Source: Anaerolineae bacterium (lineage in GTDB: Bacteria > Chloroflexota > Anaerolineae > 4572-78 > J111). Taken from it: 39,956 bases of DNA. Positions within the stretch are counted from its first letter, which is position 1; the number at the start of each line of letters is the position of its first letter. The notes under the pieces are model-generated. The model saw only the letters and a list, made by a program, of their open reading frames with translations. It was not told the DNA's origin and did not search any database. Below are positions 1 through 7,327 of this stretch, in pieces. The position numbers and the translations under genes are program-made. Location: assembly GCA_023151115.1 (NCBI GenBank), contig JAKLJP010000057.1, positions 1 to 39,956 on the forward strand. Reading direction: 5' to 3'.

Positions 1-150
1 GTCAAGTACGAAGACATTTACCTGAAGGCTTACCCTACTGTACCGGCCCTCATCACTGGCTTAACGCGTTACTTTACGTTCTACAATAACGAACGCTTGC
101 ATCAAAGTTTAGGTTATCGCACGCCGGTTGAGGTTCATTTTGGTTGTTAA
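1..150 (+). CDS. IS3-family transposase (OrfB/integrase), C-terminal fragment
   Basis: The frame is open from base 1 to a TAA at 148-150 and encodes 49 residues. It contains the typical end of an IS3-family DDE integrase: YFTFYNNERLHQSLGYRTP, then VEVHFGC. In this family that segment is the C-terminal end of the rve catalytic core, where the last catalytic Glu region and the 'YN..R.H..LG..TP' signature lie. The rest of the gene is outside the window. The IS right end appears to lie at about 216, directly against a truncated RHS reading frame, so this element probably disrupted that gene. Whether the full element is intact cannot be seen. Confidence 0.85.
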   Translation, partial: VKYEDIYLKAYPTVPALITGLTRYFTFYNNERLHQSLGYRTPVEVHFGC

Positions 151-216
151 GTTTGCTGCTGTTTTGTTAAATATCCACCTTATTTTTCTCGATTCGTGGT
201 CTTGACAAAGGGGCCA
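151..216 (+). mobile_element. Right end of the IS3-type element, with probable terminal repeat
   Basis: The 66 bp after the transposase stop carry GTCTTGACAAAGGGGCCA (199-216). Read inward from the end this is TGGCCCCTTTGTCAAGAC, which resembles IS3-family terminal repeats beginning TGG. RHS homology starts 8 bp later (224). The left end and the target duplication cannot be seen, so the exact boundary is an inference. Confidence 0.55.
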
Positions 217-223
217 AGTATAA

Positions 224-1312
224 ACCACGCAGTACACCTACAACGGTGACGGCGACCGCCTGGCTCAAATCGTGGCCGGCGTGGCTACGAATTACGCCCT
301 TGATCCAACGGGCCTGGCCCAAGTCCTTATCGAAACGACGAGTGGGCAAAGTACGCACTATCTACCCGGTTTGGCTCAGTATGGCGGCAATGCCTGGAGT
401 TATTACCTGCCGGATCGGCTGGGCAGTGTGCGCCAATTGACGGACCCCAGCGGGGCAGTAATGTTGGCCCGCAGTTATGATCCGTTTGGGAATGGGTTGG
501 AGCAAGTCGGTGGGGGGCAAAGTGTTTTTGGGTACACGGGCGAGCAGACGGATCCAACGGGGTTGGTGTTCCTGAGGGCAAGATATTATTCGCCTTATCT
601 TAACCGCTTTATCAGTCCTGACACCATTATACCCAATCCGACTCAATCGCAAAGCTGGAACCGTTACCTTTATACGGGGAATAATCCGGTTAATCGCGCC
701 GATCCGAGCGGCCATTGTATTGGTATCTTATTGGGTGCTGATACGCTTATCTGTGCTGAAGTGGTCGTGGCGGGTGCAGTTATTGTGGCAGGCGGCATTT
801 ACATTGCTACCTCACCGACTTATCAAAATGCCTTACATGGGGTGATAAATTCTTCATCACTCTCGATGCTGCCTGGCTATGGTATGTTTGGCCCTGGTGC
901 TAATAGCCAACCGACCGAGGGCTTTAATTTGTTGGATGAAGCCATCAATCAGTGCTACCAACCTGGATCGAATGTAGGCCGACCGGATCCCTGGCAGTTG
1001 CCGCCGTTAAATTTGGGTGTGCCACCCCTTTTTGGGCCAACGACTCCGGGTTTCTCGACTAATCCTATCCCTTTACCAAATACTTGGACAGCTCAAGGGG
1101 ATAATTGGAGAAGTGGAAAAAGACTTACTACTAACAGAAGGCAAATAATGAAAGTACTTGGTTTATCAGACCTAGAGTTTAACAAAGCTATTCACAATAT
1201 TAAGAGCCAAATAGAAGGTAACCCAGATGTGGAAACTGATCTGAACACAGGGAATGTTTATGATCCTCGATCTGGGGAATGGATTGGAAATCTTTTAGAT
1301 GAGTTGTATTGA
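224..1312 (+). pseudogene. RHS/YD-repeat protein, 5'-truncated, with variable C-terminal toxin-like tip
   Basis: The frame opens at 224 directly after a stop and reads TTQYTYNGDGDRLAQIVAG, continuing an RHS repeat that should have hundreds of residues upstream. The RHS-associated core follows, with YYLPDRLGSVRQLTD, YDPFGN, GYTGEQTD, LRARYYSPYLNRFISPD and the terminal RADPSGH (to about 712). After the core come a hydrophobic stretch (about 721-820) and a final ~75-residue basic/acidic tip (about 1084-1309) with NPDVETDLNTGNVYDP and GEWIGNLLDELY. In RHS polymorphic toxins the core is constant and the tip is a swappable toxin. The tip is AT-rich compared with the GC-rich core, which suggests replacement by transfer. 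A GTG at 272 could start a 346-residue remnant. The gene lost its 5' part next to an IS end, so it is probably inactive, or expressed only as an orphan tip. Confidence 0.75.
233..588. repeat. Direct repeat, RHS core copy 1 (pairs with 2101-2456)
   Basis: The block from TACACCTACAACGG to the GGTGTTCCTG region recurs at about 2101-2456 in the same orientation with only scattered substitutions, including an identical stretch through AAGTCCTTATCGAAACGACG. Such core duplication is the substrate for recombination-based tip exchange in RHS loci. Confidence 0.8.
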
Positions 1313-1321
1313 GGTGCCATC

Positions 1322-1747
1322 TTGAAATCTAAAATAACACCATTCGAAGAAGTTAAAGTTACTTTTCGTTTTGTTGGCGATAATGTCAATCCAGAAATGA
1401 TTACATCAAGAGTCGGTTTACAACCTTCAGCTGCCCATGAGAAGGGAGAAATTGTAAAAAAACATCCGGAGCAGGTTTATCCTACGGGATTTTGGTCGCT
1501 CGATAGTTCAATTCCCTCAGATCGCCCTCTTGGAGAACATGTAGAACAATTACTTTCTATATTAGAGTCCAAAACTTTAATCCTTAAAGGATTAAGGGAT
1601 ATTGGGCTTGTACCAACTTTCTATTGTGGATGTTTTATTACAGGGACAACAACTTCAGTCAAAATAAAAGCCGACATTCTCCAAAGAATGGCAGATATTG
1701 GAGCTTCCCTTGAGTATTACCTTTACTGTTGTAATGAAGAGGATTAG
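1322..1747 (+). CDS. DUF4279 protein, probable immunity protein for the RHS tip
   Basis: This 141-residue product starts at TTG, with GAGGTG 5 bp upstream, 9 bp after the RHS stop. FRFVGDNVNPEMITSRVGLQP, then a small-residue/His/Glu/Lys-Gly stretch, then GFWSLDSSIPSDRPLGEHVEQLL, and the closing 'MADIGASLEYYLY' match the usual order of DUF4279 (a G-x-x-[VL]-x-P-x-x-I-T-x-x-[LV]-G start and an aromatic/Leu end). DUF4279 genes commonly lie behind polymorphic-toxin tips, so an immunity role is an inference from context. The coding sequence is clearly more AT-rich than the surrounding chromosome, like the toxin tip before it. A strong terminator follows. It has no signal peptide, so it is a cytosolic protein. 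Confidence 0.7.
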   Translation: MKSKITPFEEVKVTFRFVGDNVNPEMITSRVGLQPSAAHEKGEIVKKHPEQVYPTGFWSLDSSIPSDRPLGEHVEQLLSILESKTLILKGLRDIGLVPTFYCGCFITGTTTSVKIKADILQRMADIGASLEYYLYCCNEED

Positions 1748-1805
1748 ATCAGTGTTTAGATCAGATTGACGGAGCGAAACCAAAAAATTTCCATATAGGT
1801 TAGGT

Positions 1806-1837
1806 AGAGCGTCCCACCTGGGGGCGCTCTATTTTTT
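1806..1837 (+). terminator. Rho-independent terminator after the DUF4279 gene
   Basis: AGAGCGTCCC pairs with GGGGCGCTCT (one G-T pair) over a short loop and is followed by ATTTTTT. It lies 59 bp after the DUF4279 stop on the same strand. Confidence 0.85.
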
Positions 1838-1842
1838 GGTAC

Positions 1843-1962
1843 GCCAATGGTTGGAAACCATCGGCTAAAACAGGTGCAAGCCGGTTAGAAACCGGCTCAA
1901 CGGGCGGTCAGCCTGATTGATCAGGCTTCCATTTGAAGTAGCCGGGCGTTTCAACGCTCGGC
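1843..1962. repeat. Row of four unrelated small hairpins
   Basis: Four perfect or near-perfect stem-loops lie within 120 bp: 1843-1865 (ATGGTT/AACCAT core), 1879-1897 (AGCCGGTT AGA AACCGGCT), 1910-1927 (AGCCTGA TTGA TCAGGCT) and 1941-1962 (GCCGGGCGTT against AACGCTCGGC). Their sequences differ but the stem sizes (6-9 bp) and tiny loops (3-4 nt) are alike. They separate the toxin/immunity terminator from the second RHS copy. No gene fits the stretch from 1748 to 1941. Confidence 0.7.
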
Positions 1963-2514
1963 GGGCCGGGGCTGACCCAAGTTGACGCGCAAGCGTATAG
2001 TTGGGATAATAATGGAAATCTGCTCAGCGATGGGCAACGCACCTTTACATACGACAGCGCCAATCGGCTTACGGCTGTCACTCAAGGAGCCACCACCCAA
2101 TTTAGCTACAACGGCGATGGGGACAGGTTAGCTCAAATTGTGGCGGGCGTGACTACGAAATATGCGCTCGATCCAACGGGTCTTGCCCAAGTCCTTATCG
2201 AAACGACGAGTGGGCAGAGTACCCATTACCTGCCCGGTTTAGCTCAATACAGTGGTAATGCCTGGAGCTACTACCTGCCGGATCGGTTGGGCAGTGTGCG
2301 CCAACTGACGGATCCAGGCGGGGCAGTAATGTTGGCCCGGAGCTATGATCCGTTTGGGAATATGTTGGAGCAAGTCGGTGGGGGGCAAAGTGTTTTTGGG
2401 TATACGGGCGAGCAGACGGATCCAACGGGGTTGGTGTTCCTGCGGGCGCGGTACTATAACCCTTTGACTCCGCCTGGGACATCCCGGCGGTGCTGTCCAA
2501 TCCACCGGGGGTGA
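1942..2514 (+). pseudogene. Second, broken copy of the RHS core
   Basis: The frame opens after a TAG at 1939-1941. From LTQVDAQAYSWDNNGNLLSD (1972 on) it is a normal RHS/YD-repeat sequence: TYDSANRLTAV, YNGDGDRLAQ, YYLPDRLGSVRQLTD, YDPFGN, GYTGEQTD, LRARYYNP. At about 2465 homology ends and the frame runs into an unrelated tail with a TGA at 2512-2514. It lacks both the N-terminal repeats and the core end (no DPSGH, no toxin tip). Nucleotide identity with 233-588 is very high, so the two are recent duplicates or successive remnants of one tip-swapping locus. Confidence 0.75.
2101..2456. repeat. Direct repeat, RHS core copy 2 (pairs with 233-588)
   Basis: This is the second member of the RHS core direct repeat. 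Homology with copy 1 stops close to the codons for RARYYNP, where the toxin-proximal core should continue. Confidence 0.8.
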
Positions 2515-2585
2515 TGTGGTTAGCCGCCACCCAAACCCCACCCTATCCGCACTACACCACCCTCACCGTCAAAAAGCTGCTCAAC

Positions 2586-2621
2586 GGAAAAACAAAAGCC
2601 GACCAATGTCGGGCGGCTTTT
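2586..2621 (-). terminator. Terminator downstream of the LysM/M23 gene
   Basis: AAAAGCCG (2594-2601) pairs with CGGCTTTT (2614-2621). On the minus strand the stem is followed by TTTTGTTTTT, a strong U-tract, 37 nt after the peptidase stop. An alternative inner stem CCGAC/GTCGG overlaps it. Confidence 0.75.
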
Positions 2622-2657
2622 GCTTTAAACGTCTTCCAACCTTCCAGTTCTGCTTTA

Positions 2658-3866
2658 TTACGGTAAAAACCCTATCGGATTTCGCTGCACCGTGCTTTGG
2701 CGCACCTCAAAGTGGAGGTGAGGGCCGGTGGCGTTGCCGGTGTTGCCCATTTCGCCGATTTGCTGGCCTAGGGCCACGTTCTCGCCGGCATTGACATAGA
2801 TAGCGTTGAGGTGGGCATACAGCGTTTGGTAGCCGTTGCTGTGGTCAATGACGATGTGGTAGCCATAGCCAACATCGCTCCAGCCGGCCGCAATCACATA
2901 GCCAGAGTCGGCGGCCAGCACCGGTGCGCCGATGTAGGCGGCAATGTCAATGGCCGGATGCCAGGGGAAATAACCCTGGTAAATCGTCCCGCTGGCCGGC
3001 CAGGAAAACGCGCCGGAGCCTTTATTCGAGCCTTCGGGAATCTCGCCGGTGTAGGCCACCACCGCGCGCGGGATAAATGGCTTACTGCCGCCCGGCACTA
3101 CCACCCACTGTCCGGCTGAAATAACCGGATTATCTGGGTCGAGTTGGTTGAGCGGATAGCCGATAATCGCCGCCGGGTCGACTTTGAAGGTATCGGCAAT
3201 ACTTTGGATGGTATCCCCTTCACCCACTTGATGATAGACCCCATTCACCGGCAGGATGGTCAACTCCTGGCCTACGCTCAACAGATCGGGCGCATTTTCC
3301 AAATCCGGATTGGACCACATGATTGTTTCCGGGTCCAGACCAAATTTACCGGCAATCCCGTAAATGGTATCGCCGCTTTGAACCACATAAGTAGAGATTT
3401 CCTCGCGAGCGCGCTCGGGAATGATGGTGTGGGGCACGGCGGCTGAAACCAGCACATCGTCGAGGAAATCGTTCAACTGGGTGGGCAGGGTCAAGGGAGC
3501 GCCGGTTTCTTCGTCAACGGTTGGGGCAGCCGGGGCGGATACGTCTGTTTGTGGGGTCAGGGGGCGTAGGGCGCTAATGCGTCCCCACTGAATTTGCATA
3601 CTGGCTACGGCCAACGCCAGCGCGACTAACAACAGCAGGGTTAGATGGGCTGACATGCGGCTAAAGAGAGCTTCATTTCCGCCAAAATTGCTCAATTGAT
3701 CACGGAGGGTGTTGGTCAGGTAGGTTAAACTAAACTGGTTGGGACTAATGAGACCGGCCAGGCTTGACATCCCGGAAGCATCGGGAACCGGATTAGCGGG
3801 AGGAGCGCTCAAAGGGGGTGTGGGTGAGCTGCCTTTTGGATATTTTTTGCTAAGCGGCTGCTGCAT
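2658..3866 (-). CDS. Membrane-anchored LysM-LysM-M23 peptidoglycan endopeptidase
   Basis: This 402-residue cell-wall hydrolase has a proline-rich cytosolic N-terminus, one membrane segment (about residues 74-90, LTLLLLVALALAVASM), a spacer, LysM1 (about 159-208, VVQSGDTIYGIAGKFGL), LysM2 (about 210-259, VGEGDTIQSIADTF) and an M23 (lysostaphin/NlpD-like) domain to the end. The zinc ligands are visible as H303-x3-D307 (HPAID) and the HLH of GPHLHFEV near residue 384, so the domain should be catalytically competent, unlike degenerate NlpD/EnvC activators. It would act on peptidoglycan outside the membrane, with LysM binding GlcNAc polymers. No clear ribosome binding site precedes the ATG. It is a single gene followed by its own terminator. 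Confidence 0.9.
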   Translation of the reverse strand: MQQPLSKKYPKGSSPTPPLSAPPANPVPDASGMSSLAGLISPNQFSLTYLTNTLRDQLSNFGGNEALFSRMSAHLTLLLLVALALAVASMQIQWGRISALRPLTPQTDVSAPAAPTVDEETGAPLTLPTQLNDFLDDVLVSAAVPHTIIPERAREEISTYVVQSGDTIYGIAGKFGLDPETIMWSNPDLENAPDLLSVGQELTILPVNGVYHQVGEGDTIQSIADTFKVDPAAIIGYPLNQLDPDNPVISAGQWVVVPGGSKPFIPRAVVAYTGEIPEGSNKGSGAFSWPASGTIYQGYFPWHPAIDIAAYIGAPVLAADSGYVIAAGWSDVGYGYHIVIDHSNGYQTLYAHLNAIYVNAGENVALGQQIGEMGNTGNATGPHLHFEVRQSTVQRNPIGFLP

Positions 3867-4176
3867 ACATTTTAGGGTGATGCTTAGGTCTAAGTAAAAT
3901 TGCTTAAGCGAATATGCCTAAAAAACTTGGCCTAAACACAAAAGAGGTCCGCATGATAGCGGACCTCTGCTTAAGTGTCAAATCTGACAACTCCCTCCCC
4001 TCCCCCTCTTAGGGGGAAGGTTTGGGTGGGGGTATCAATAGACATTATATCGATTTAATTGGGGAGCGTTTTTTACCCATCGTGTAGAGCAGGATTTCCA
4101 GAATTAAAGGATTTTGATCCTATCATTCAGATAATCCTGCTCTTTCCGGGTGACATAAGTCTAATCGGTATAATGT
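3867..4176. other. 310-bp gene-free interval between the M23 gene and rho
   Basis: It holds, from left to right, the terminator hairpin at 3943-3968, a C-rich then G-rich stretch at about 3992-4033 (CCCCCTCTTAGGGGG with further G-runs, able to fold on itself), and the palindromic element at 4039-4179. I see no coding frame with supporting features. Confidence 0.6.
3943..3968 (-). terminator. Hairpin terminator, probably for rho
   Basis: AGAGGTCCGC pairs perfectly with GCGGACCTCT over a 6-nt loop. On the minus strand it is followed by TTTTGTGTTTAGG. It lies about 210 nt after the rho stop, beyond an inserted palindromic element, and before the LysM/M23 start. Confidence 0.6.
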
Positions 4177-4179
4177 CTA
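4039..4179. mobile_element. MITE-like palindromic element fused to the 3' end of rho
   Basis: The outer inverted repeats are TAGACATTATATCGATT (4039-4055) and its complement at 4163-4179 (16 of 17 match). Inside is a second perfect pair, GAGCAGGATT (4087-4096) and AATCCTGCTC (4133-4142). The element is ~141 bp with no coding capacity. Its right end supplies the TAG stop codon of rho. The inner part resembles the 'gcaggattTccagaattaaaggat' type of dispersed sequence known from many genomes. No clear target duplication is seen. Confidence 0.5.
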
Positions 4180-5430
4180 ATAAATCTCTTTATTTAAAGT
4201 CGCCAAAAATTCAGCGTTGTTGTCGGTTTTGGGCAGGCGCTCCAAAATCATTTCGGTGGCTTCGGGGCCGCCGCCAACGGCGGTGATCATCCGGCGCAGG
4301 GTCCACACTTTGGCCAGGTCTTCGGGCGATAACAGCAAATCCTCGCGGCGGGTGCTGGAACGCTCGATATCAATAGCCGGGAAGAAGCGCCGTTCGGCCA
4401 GTTTGCGGCTGAGGTGCATTTCCATATTGCCGGTGCCCTTAAACTCTTCGTAGATAACATCGTCCATGCGGCTGCCGGTATCCACCAGGCAGGTGGCAAT
4501 AATGGTCAAACTGCCGCCTTCCTCGATGTTACGGGCCGCGCCAAAGAAACGTTTGGGCGGATACAAGGCGGCGGGGTCAATCCCGCCGGAGAGGGTGCGG
4601 CCGCTGGGCGGCACCACCAAGTTGTAGGCGCGGGCCAGGCGGGTGAGCGAGTCCATCAGGATAACCACATCGCGGCCGCCTTCGACCAGGCGTTTGGCTT
4701 TGGCCAGGGCCATTTCGGCCACGCGGGTCTGGTCAGACTCCGGGTCGTCAAAGGTGGCTGCCATTACCTCGGCGTCAACAGAGCGATCCATATCGGTCAC
4801 TTCTTCGGGGCGCTCGCCTATCAACACGACCATCATATGCACATCCTGGTAATTGGCGCTGATACCATTGGCAATCTGTTTGAGGATGGTAGTTTTACCG
4901 GCTTTGGGCGGCGAGACAATCAAGCCGCGCTGCCCGCGTCCAATCGGGGCCAGAATATCCAGCAGCCGGGTGGATAAAATATCCTTTTGGGTTTCCAGCT
5001 TGAGCCGCCGGTTAGGAAAAATGGGGGTCAGGCGTTCAAAAACGGGGCGCTGCTTGGCCGTTTCTGGGTCAAGCCCGTTGACCGCTTCAACCCGCAGCAA
5101 GCCGAAATATTTTTCGGTATCTTTGGGCGGGCGGACCTGCCCAATTACCATATCGCCGGTGCGCAGCCCAAAGCGCCGGATTTGGCTCTGGGAAACATAA
5201 ATATCATCCGGGCCGGGCAGCAAATCCACCGAGCGTAAAAAGCCAATACCATCCTGAATAATTTCCAGCACGCCACCCCCAAAAATAAAGCCCTGGGCCT
5301 CGGCATTGGTTTTGAGAAGTTTTAAGATCAAGTCATCTTTCTTTAGCTTGCTGTAACCGGAAATTTCGCGTTCTCTGGCTAAACCCCGCAGTTCTTCCAG
5401 GGTTTTGGCCTCAAGTTGGGCCATATTCAT
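4177..5430 (-). CDS. rho: Transcription termination factor Rho
   Basis: This is a 417-residue hexameric RNA-dependent ATPase that ends transcripts at C-rich unstructured sites. The layout is normal: Rho_N SAP-like helix bundle (about 1-45, [21 protein letters not shown]), cold-shock-like primary RNA-binding domain (about 50-125), then the RecA-like motor with P-loop SPPKAGKTT (173-181), Walker B DVVILMD (254-260), and the conserved [21 protein letters not shown] and [15 protein letters not shown] segments of the Q/R-loop region. There is no inserted acidic linker of the actinobacterial kind. The first ATG is preferred because AGGAG lies 8 nt before it; an ATG two codons later is possible. The last codons and stop fall at the edge of a palindromic insertion, so the natural C-terminus may have been altered slightly. 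Confidence 0.97.
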   Translation of the reverse strand: MNMAQLEAKTLEELRGLAREREISGYSKLKKDDLILKLLKTNAEAQGFIFGGGVLEIIQDGIGFLRSVDLLPGPDDIYVSQSQIRRFGLRTGDMVIGQVRPPKDTEKYFGLLRVEAVNGLDPETAKQRPVFERLTPIFPNRRLKLETQKDILSTRLLDILAPIGRGQRGLIVSPPKAGKTTILKQIANGISANYQDVHMMVVLIGERPEEVTDMDRSVDAEVMAATFDDPESDQTRVAEMALAKAKRLVEGGRDVVILMDSLTRLARAYNLVVPPSGRTLSGGIDPAALYPPKRFFGAARNIEEGGSLTIIATCLVDTGSRMDDVIYEEFKGTGNMEMHLSRKLAERRFFPAIDIERSSTRREDLLLSPEDLAKVWTLRRMITAVGGGPEATEMILERLPKTDNNAEFLATLNKEIY

Positions 5431-5513
5431 AATAAAAACTCCTAAAATAAGTGCTATAGTGTTGGTTGGAATCTATTTTGCTAAGTGATTGCCCACCAAT
5501 AGGTTTCAATTTT

Positions 5514-5559
5514 AGAGATTAGAGATTGGAGATTTTTTAATCTCTAATCTCCAATCTCT
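5514..5559. repeat. Heptamer-word hairpin, RGAGATT family
   Basis: The left arm is three 7-nt words AGAGATT-AGAGATT-GGAGATT, then TTTT. The right arm reads, as reverse complement, AGAGATT-GGAGATT-AGAGATT. The arms pair at 19 of 21 positions and use the same words in a different order. It lies just upstream of the rho leader. Confidence 0.8.
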
Positions 5560-5583
5560 TGACAGGCACAAGGTTATCAAAAA

Positions 5584-5691
5584 TTAAGTTCGTTTGCCAG
5601 GTTTGGAACAAACAAATTCGCAGCACCCAAAACCTGGTTGCTGGAATATGTGCCAGGGGCAATGACGTTTCACTTCTGCTATGAAACGCAT
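5584..5691 (-). CDS. Possible 35-residue leader peptide upstream of rho
   Basis: On the minus strand, AGAGGAGTG directly precedes an ATG that opens 35 codons beginning MRFIAEVKRHCPWH and ending SKPGKRT, with a TAA. The purine-rich site is close to the ATG (2-3 nt), shorter than ideal. The position upstream of rho recalls the rhoL leader ORF of enterobacteria, but no sequence similarity is claimed. It could be fortuitous. Confidence 0.2.
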   Translation of the reverse strand: MRFIAEVKRHCPWHIFQQPGFGCCEFVCSKPGKRT

Positions 5692-6137
5692 CACTCCTCT
5701 TTATAGTTGATGAGGACAATAACCTAAGGAAAATAAAAAGTTTTTAGCTGCGCTTGATAAATAAGTGATACTCAGTCGTTTTCTGTTGGACGAAGGTTTG
5801 AGCACTGACTAAAAACTCACTTCAACTACTCGTCTTTGACAATCGAGTCATAACTGTGTGACAAAAATTTACAGAAAAAGATATTTTATTGCGAAATAGT
5901 TAGATTTTTACTTTAACGGGTCTAATATATGCTATGGTAGCCCACTTTAGTGGTAATTTAGGGGACGCGGCCAAATTATTTTTTTGGTTCTTCGAGAAAT
6001 TGGATTTTTAAGTTTTGCCTTGAGGGGGTAGTATCTAAATTGCCCGAAACCGCGTGGAGACAATCTTATACGCCAGATTTCATTGGTGATTATAGCATTA
6101 TTTATAAATGCCGTCAATTTTTTGAGTAAAGATTTTT

Positions 6138-6166
6138 GTAGGGGCAGGTCTTGCGCCTGCCCCTAC
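6138..6166. repeat. GTAGGGGCAGG hairpin after the GAPDH gene
   Basis: GTAGGGGCAGG and CCTGCCCCTAC form a perfect 11-bp stem with a 7-nt loop, 11 nt beyond the GAPDH stop. There is no U-tract on either strand, so it is a dispersed palindrome or processing/stability element rather than a classical terminator. Confidence 0.65.
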
Positions 6167-6176
6167 GCTGTAAGAT

Positions 6177-7223
<1,047 letters not shown>

Positions 7224-7228
7224 CTAAT

Positions 7229-7327
7229 GTAGCAAGGTAGCAAGTAGCAAAGTTGCAAGGTCGCAAAGTAACATTTTCTTTTCAACATCTCTACGGCCCT
7301 GCGACTCTGCTACCCTGCTACCCTGCG
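7229..7327. repeat. Heptamer/octamer-word inverted repeat, GTAGCAA family
   Basis: Tandem variants of GTAGCAA(G) (gtagcaag, gtagcaa, gtagcaaa, gttgcaag, gtcgcaaa) at 7229-7273 face their reverse-complement relatives (tgcgactctgctaccctgctaccctgc) at 7292-7327. The right edge touches the yvcK stop codon, so the block fills the yvcK-gap intergenic space. The same word recurs at 13628, 16197 and 31057. Confidence 0.8.

Larger units (their letters stand above)
5431..6176. other. 746-bp gene-poor interval upstream of rho
   Basis: It contains a heptamer-word hairpin (5514-5559), a small possible ORF (5584-5691, minus), an AT-rich stretch of about 350 bp (5740-6130) and a GTAGGGGCAGG hairpin (6138-6166). 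Being upstream of rho on the minus strand, it may act as a long leader or control region. I could not identify a convincing promoter or a known riboswitch. Confidence 0.5.

Noticed and set aside
1843..1962. Possible CRISPR array
   Set aside because: The hairpins differ in sequence and there are no repeated units with regular spacers; no cas genes are present.
224..2514. Diversity-generating retroelement (template/variable repeats in the RHS cores)
   Set aside because: Differences between the two core copies are scattered over all bases and are not concentrated at adenines. No reverse transcriptase is visible.
3992..4033. G-quadruplex regulator upstream of the M23 gene
   Set aside because: The G-runs are uneven (one is only two G) and face a C-rich run that would pair as a simple hairpin, so the evidence is too weak to annotate.
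6138..6166. GTAGGGGCAGG hairpin as the gap terminator
   Set aside because: The stem is strong, but the minus-strand sequence after it is A-rich with no U-tract. It resembles a dispersed palindrome instead.
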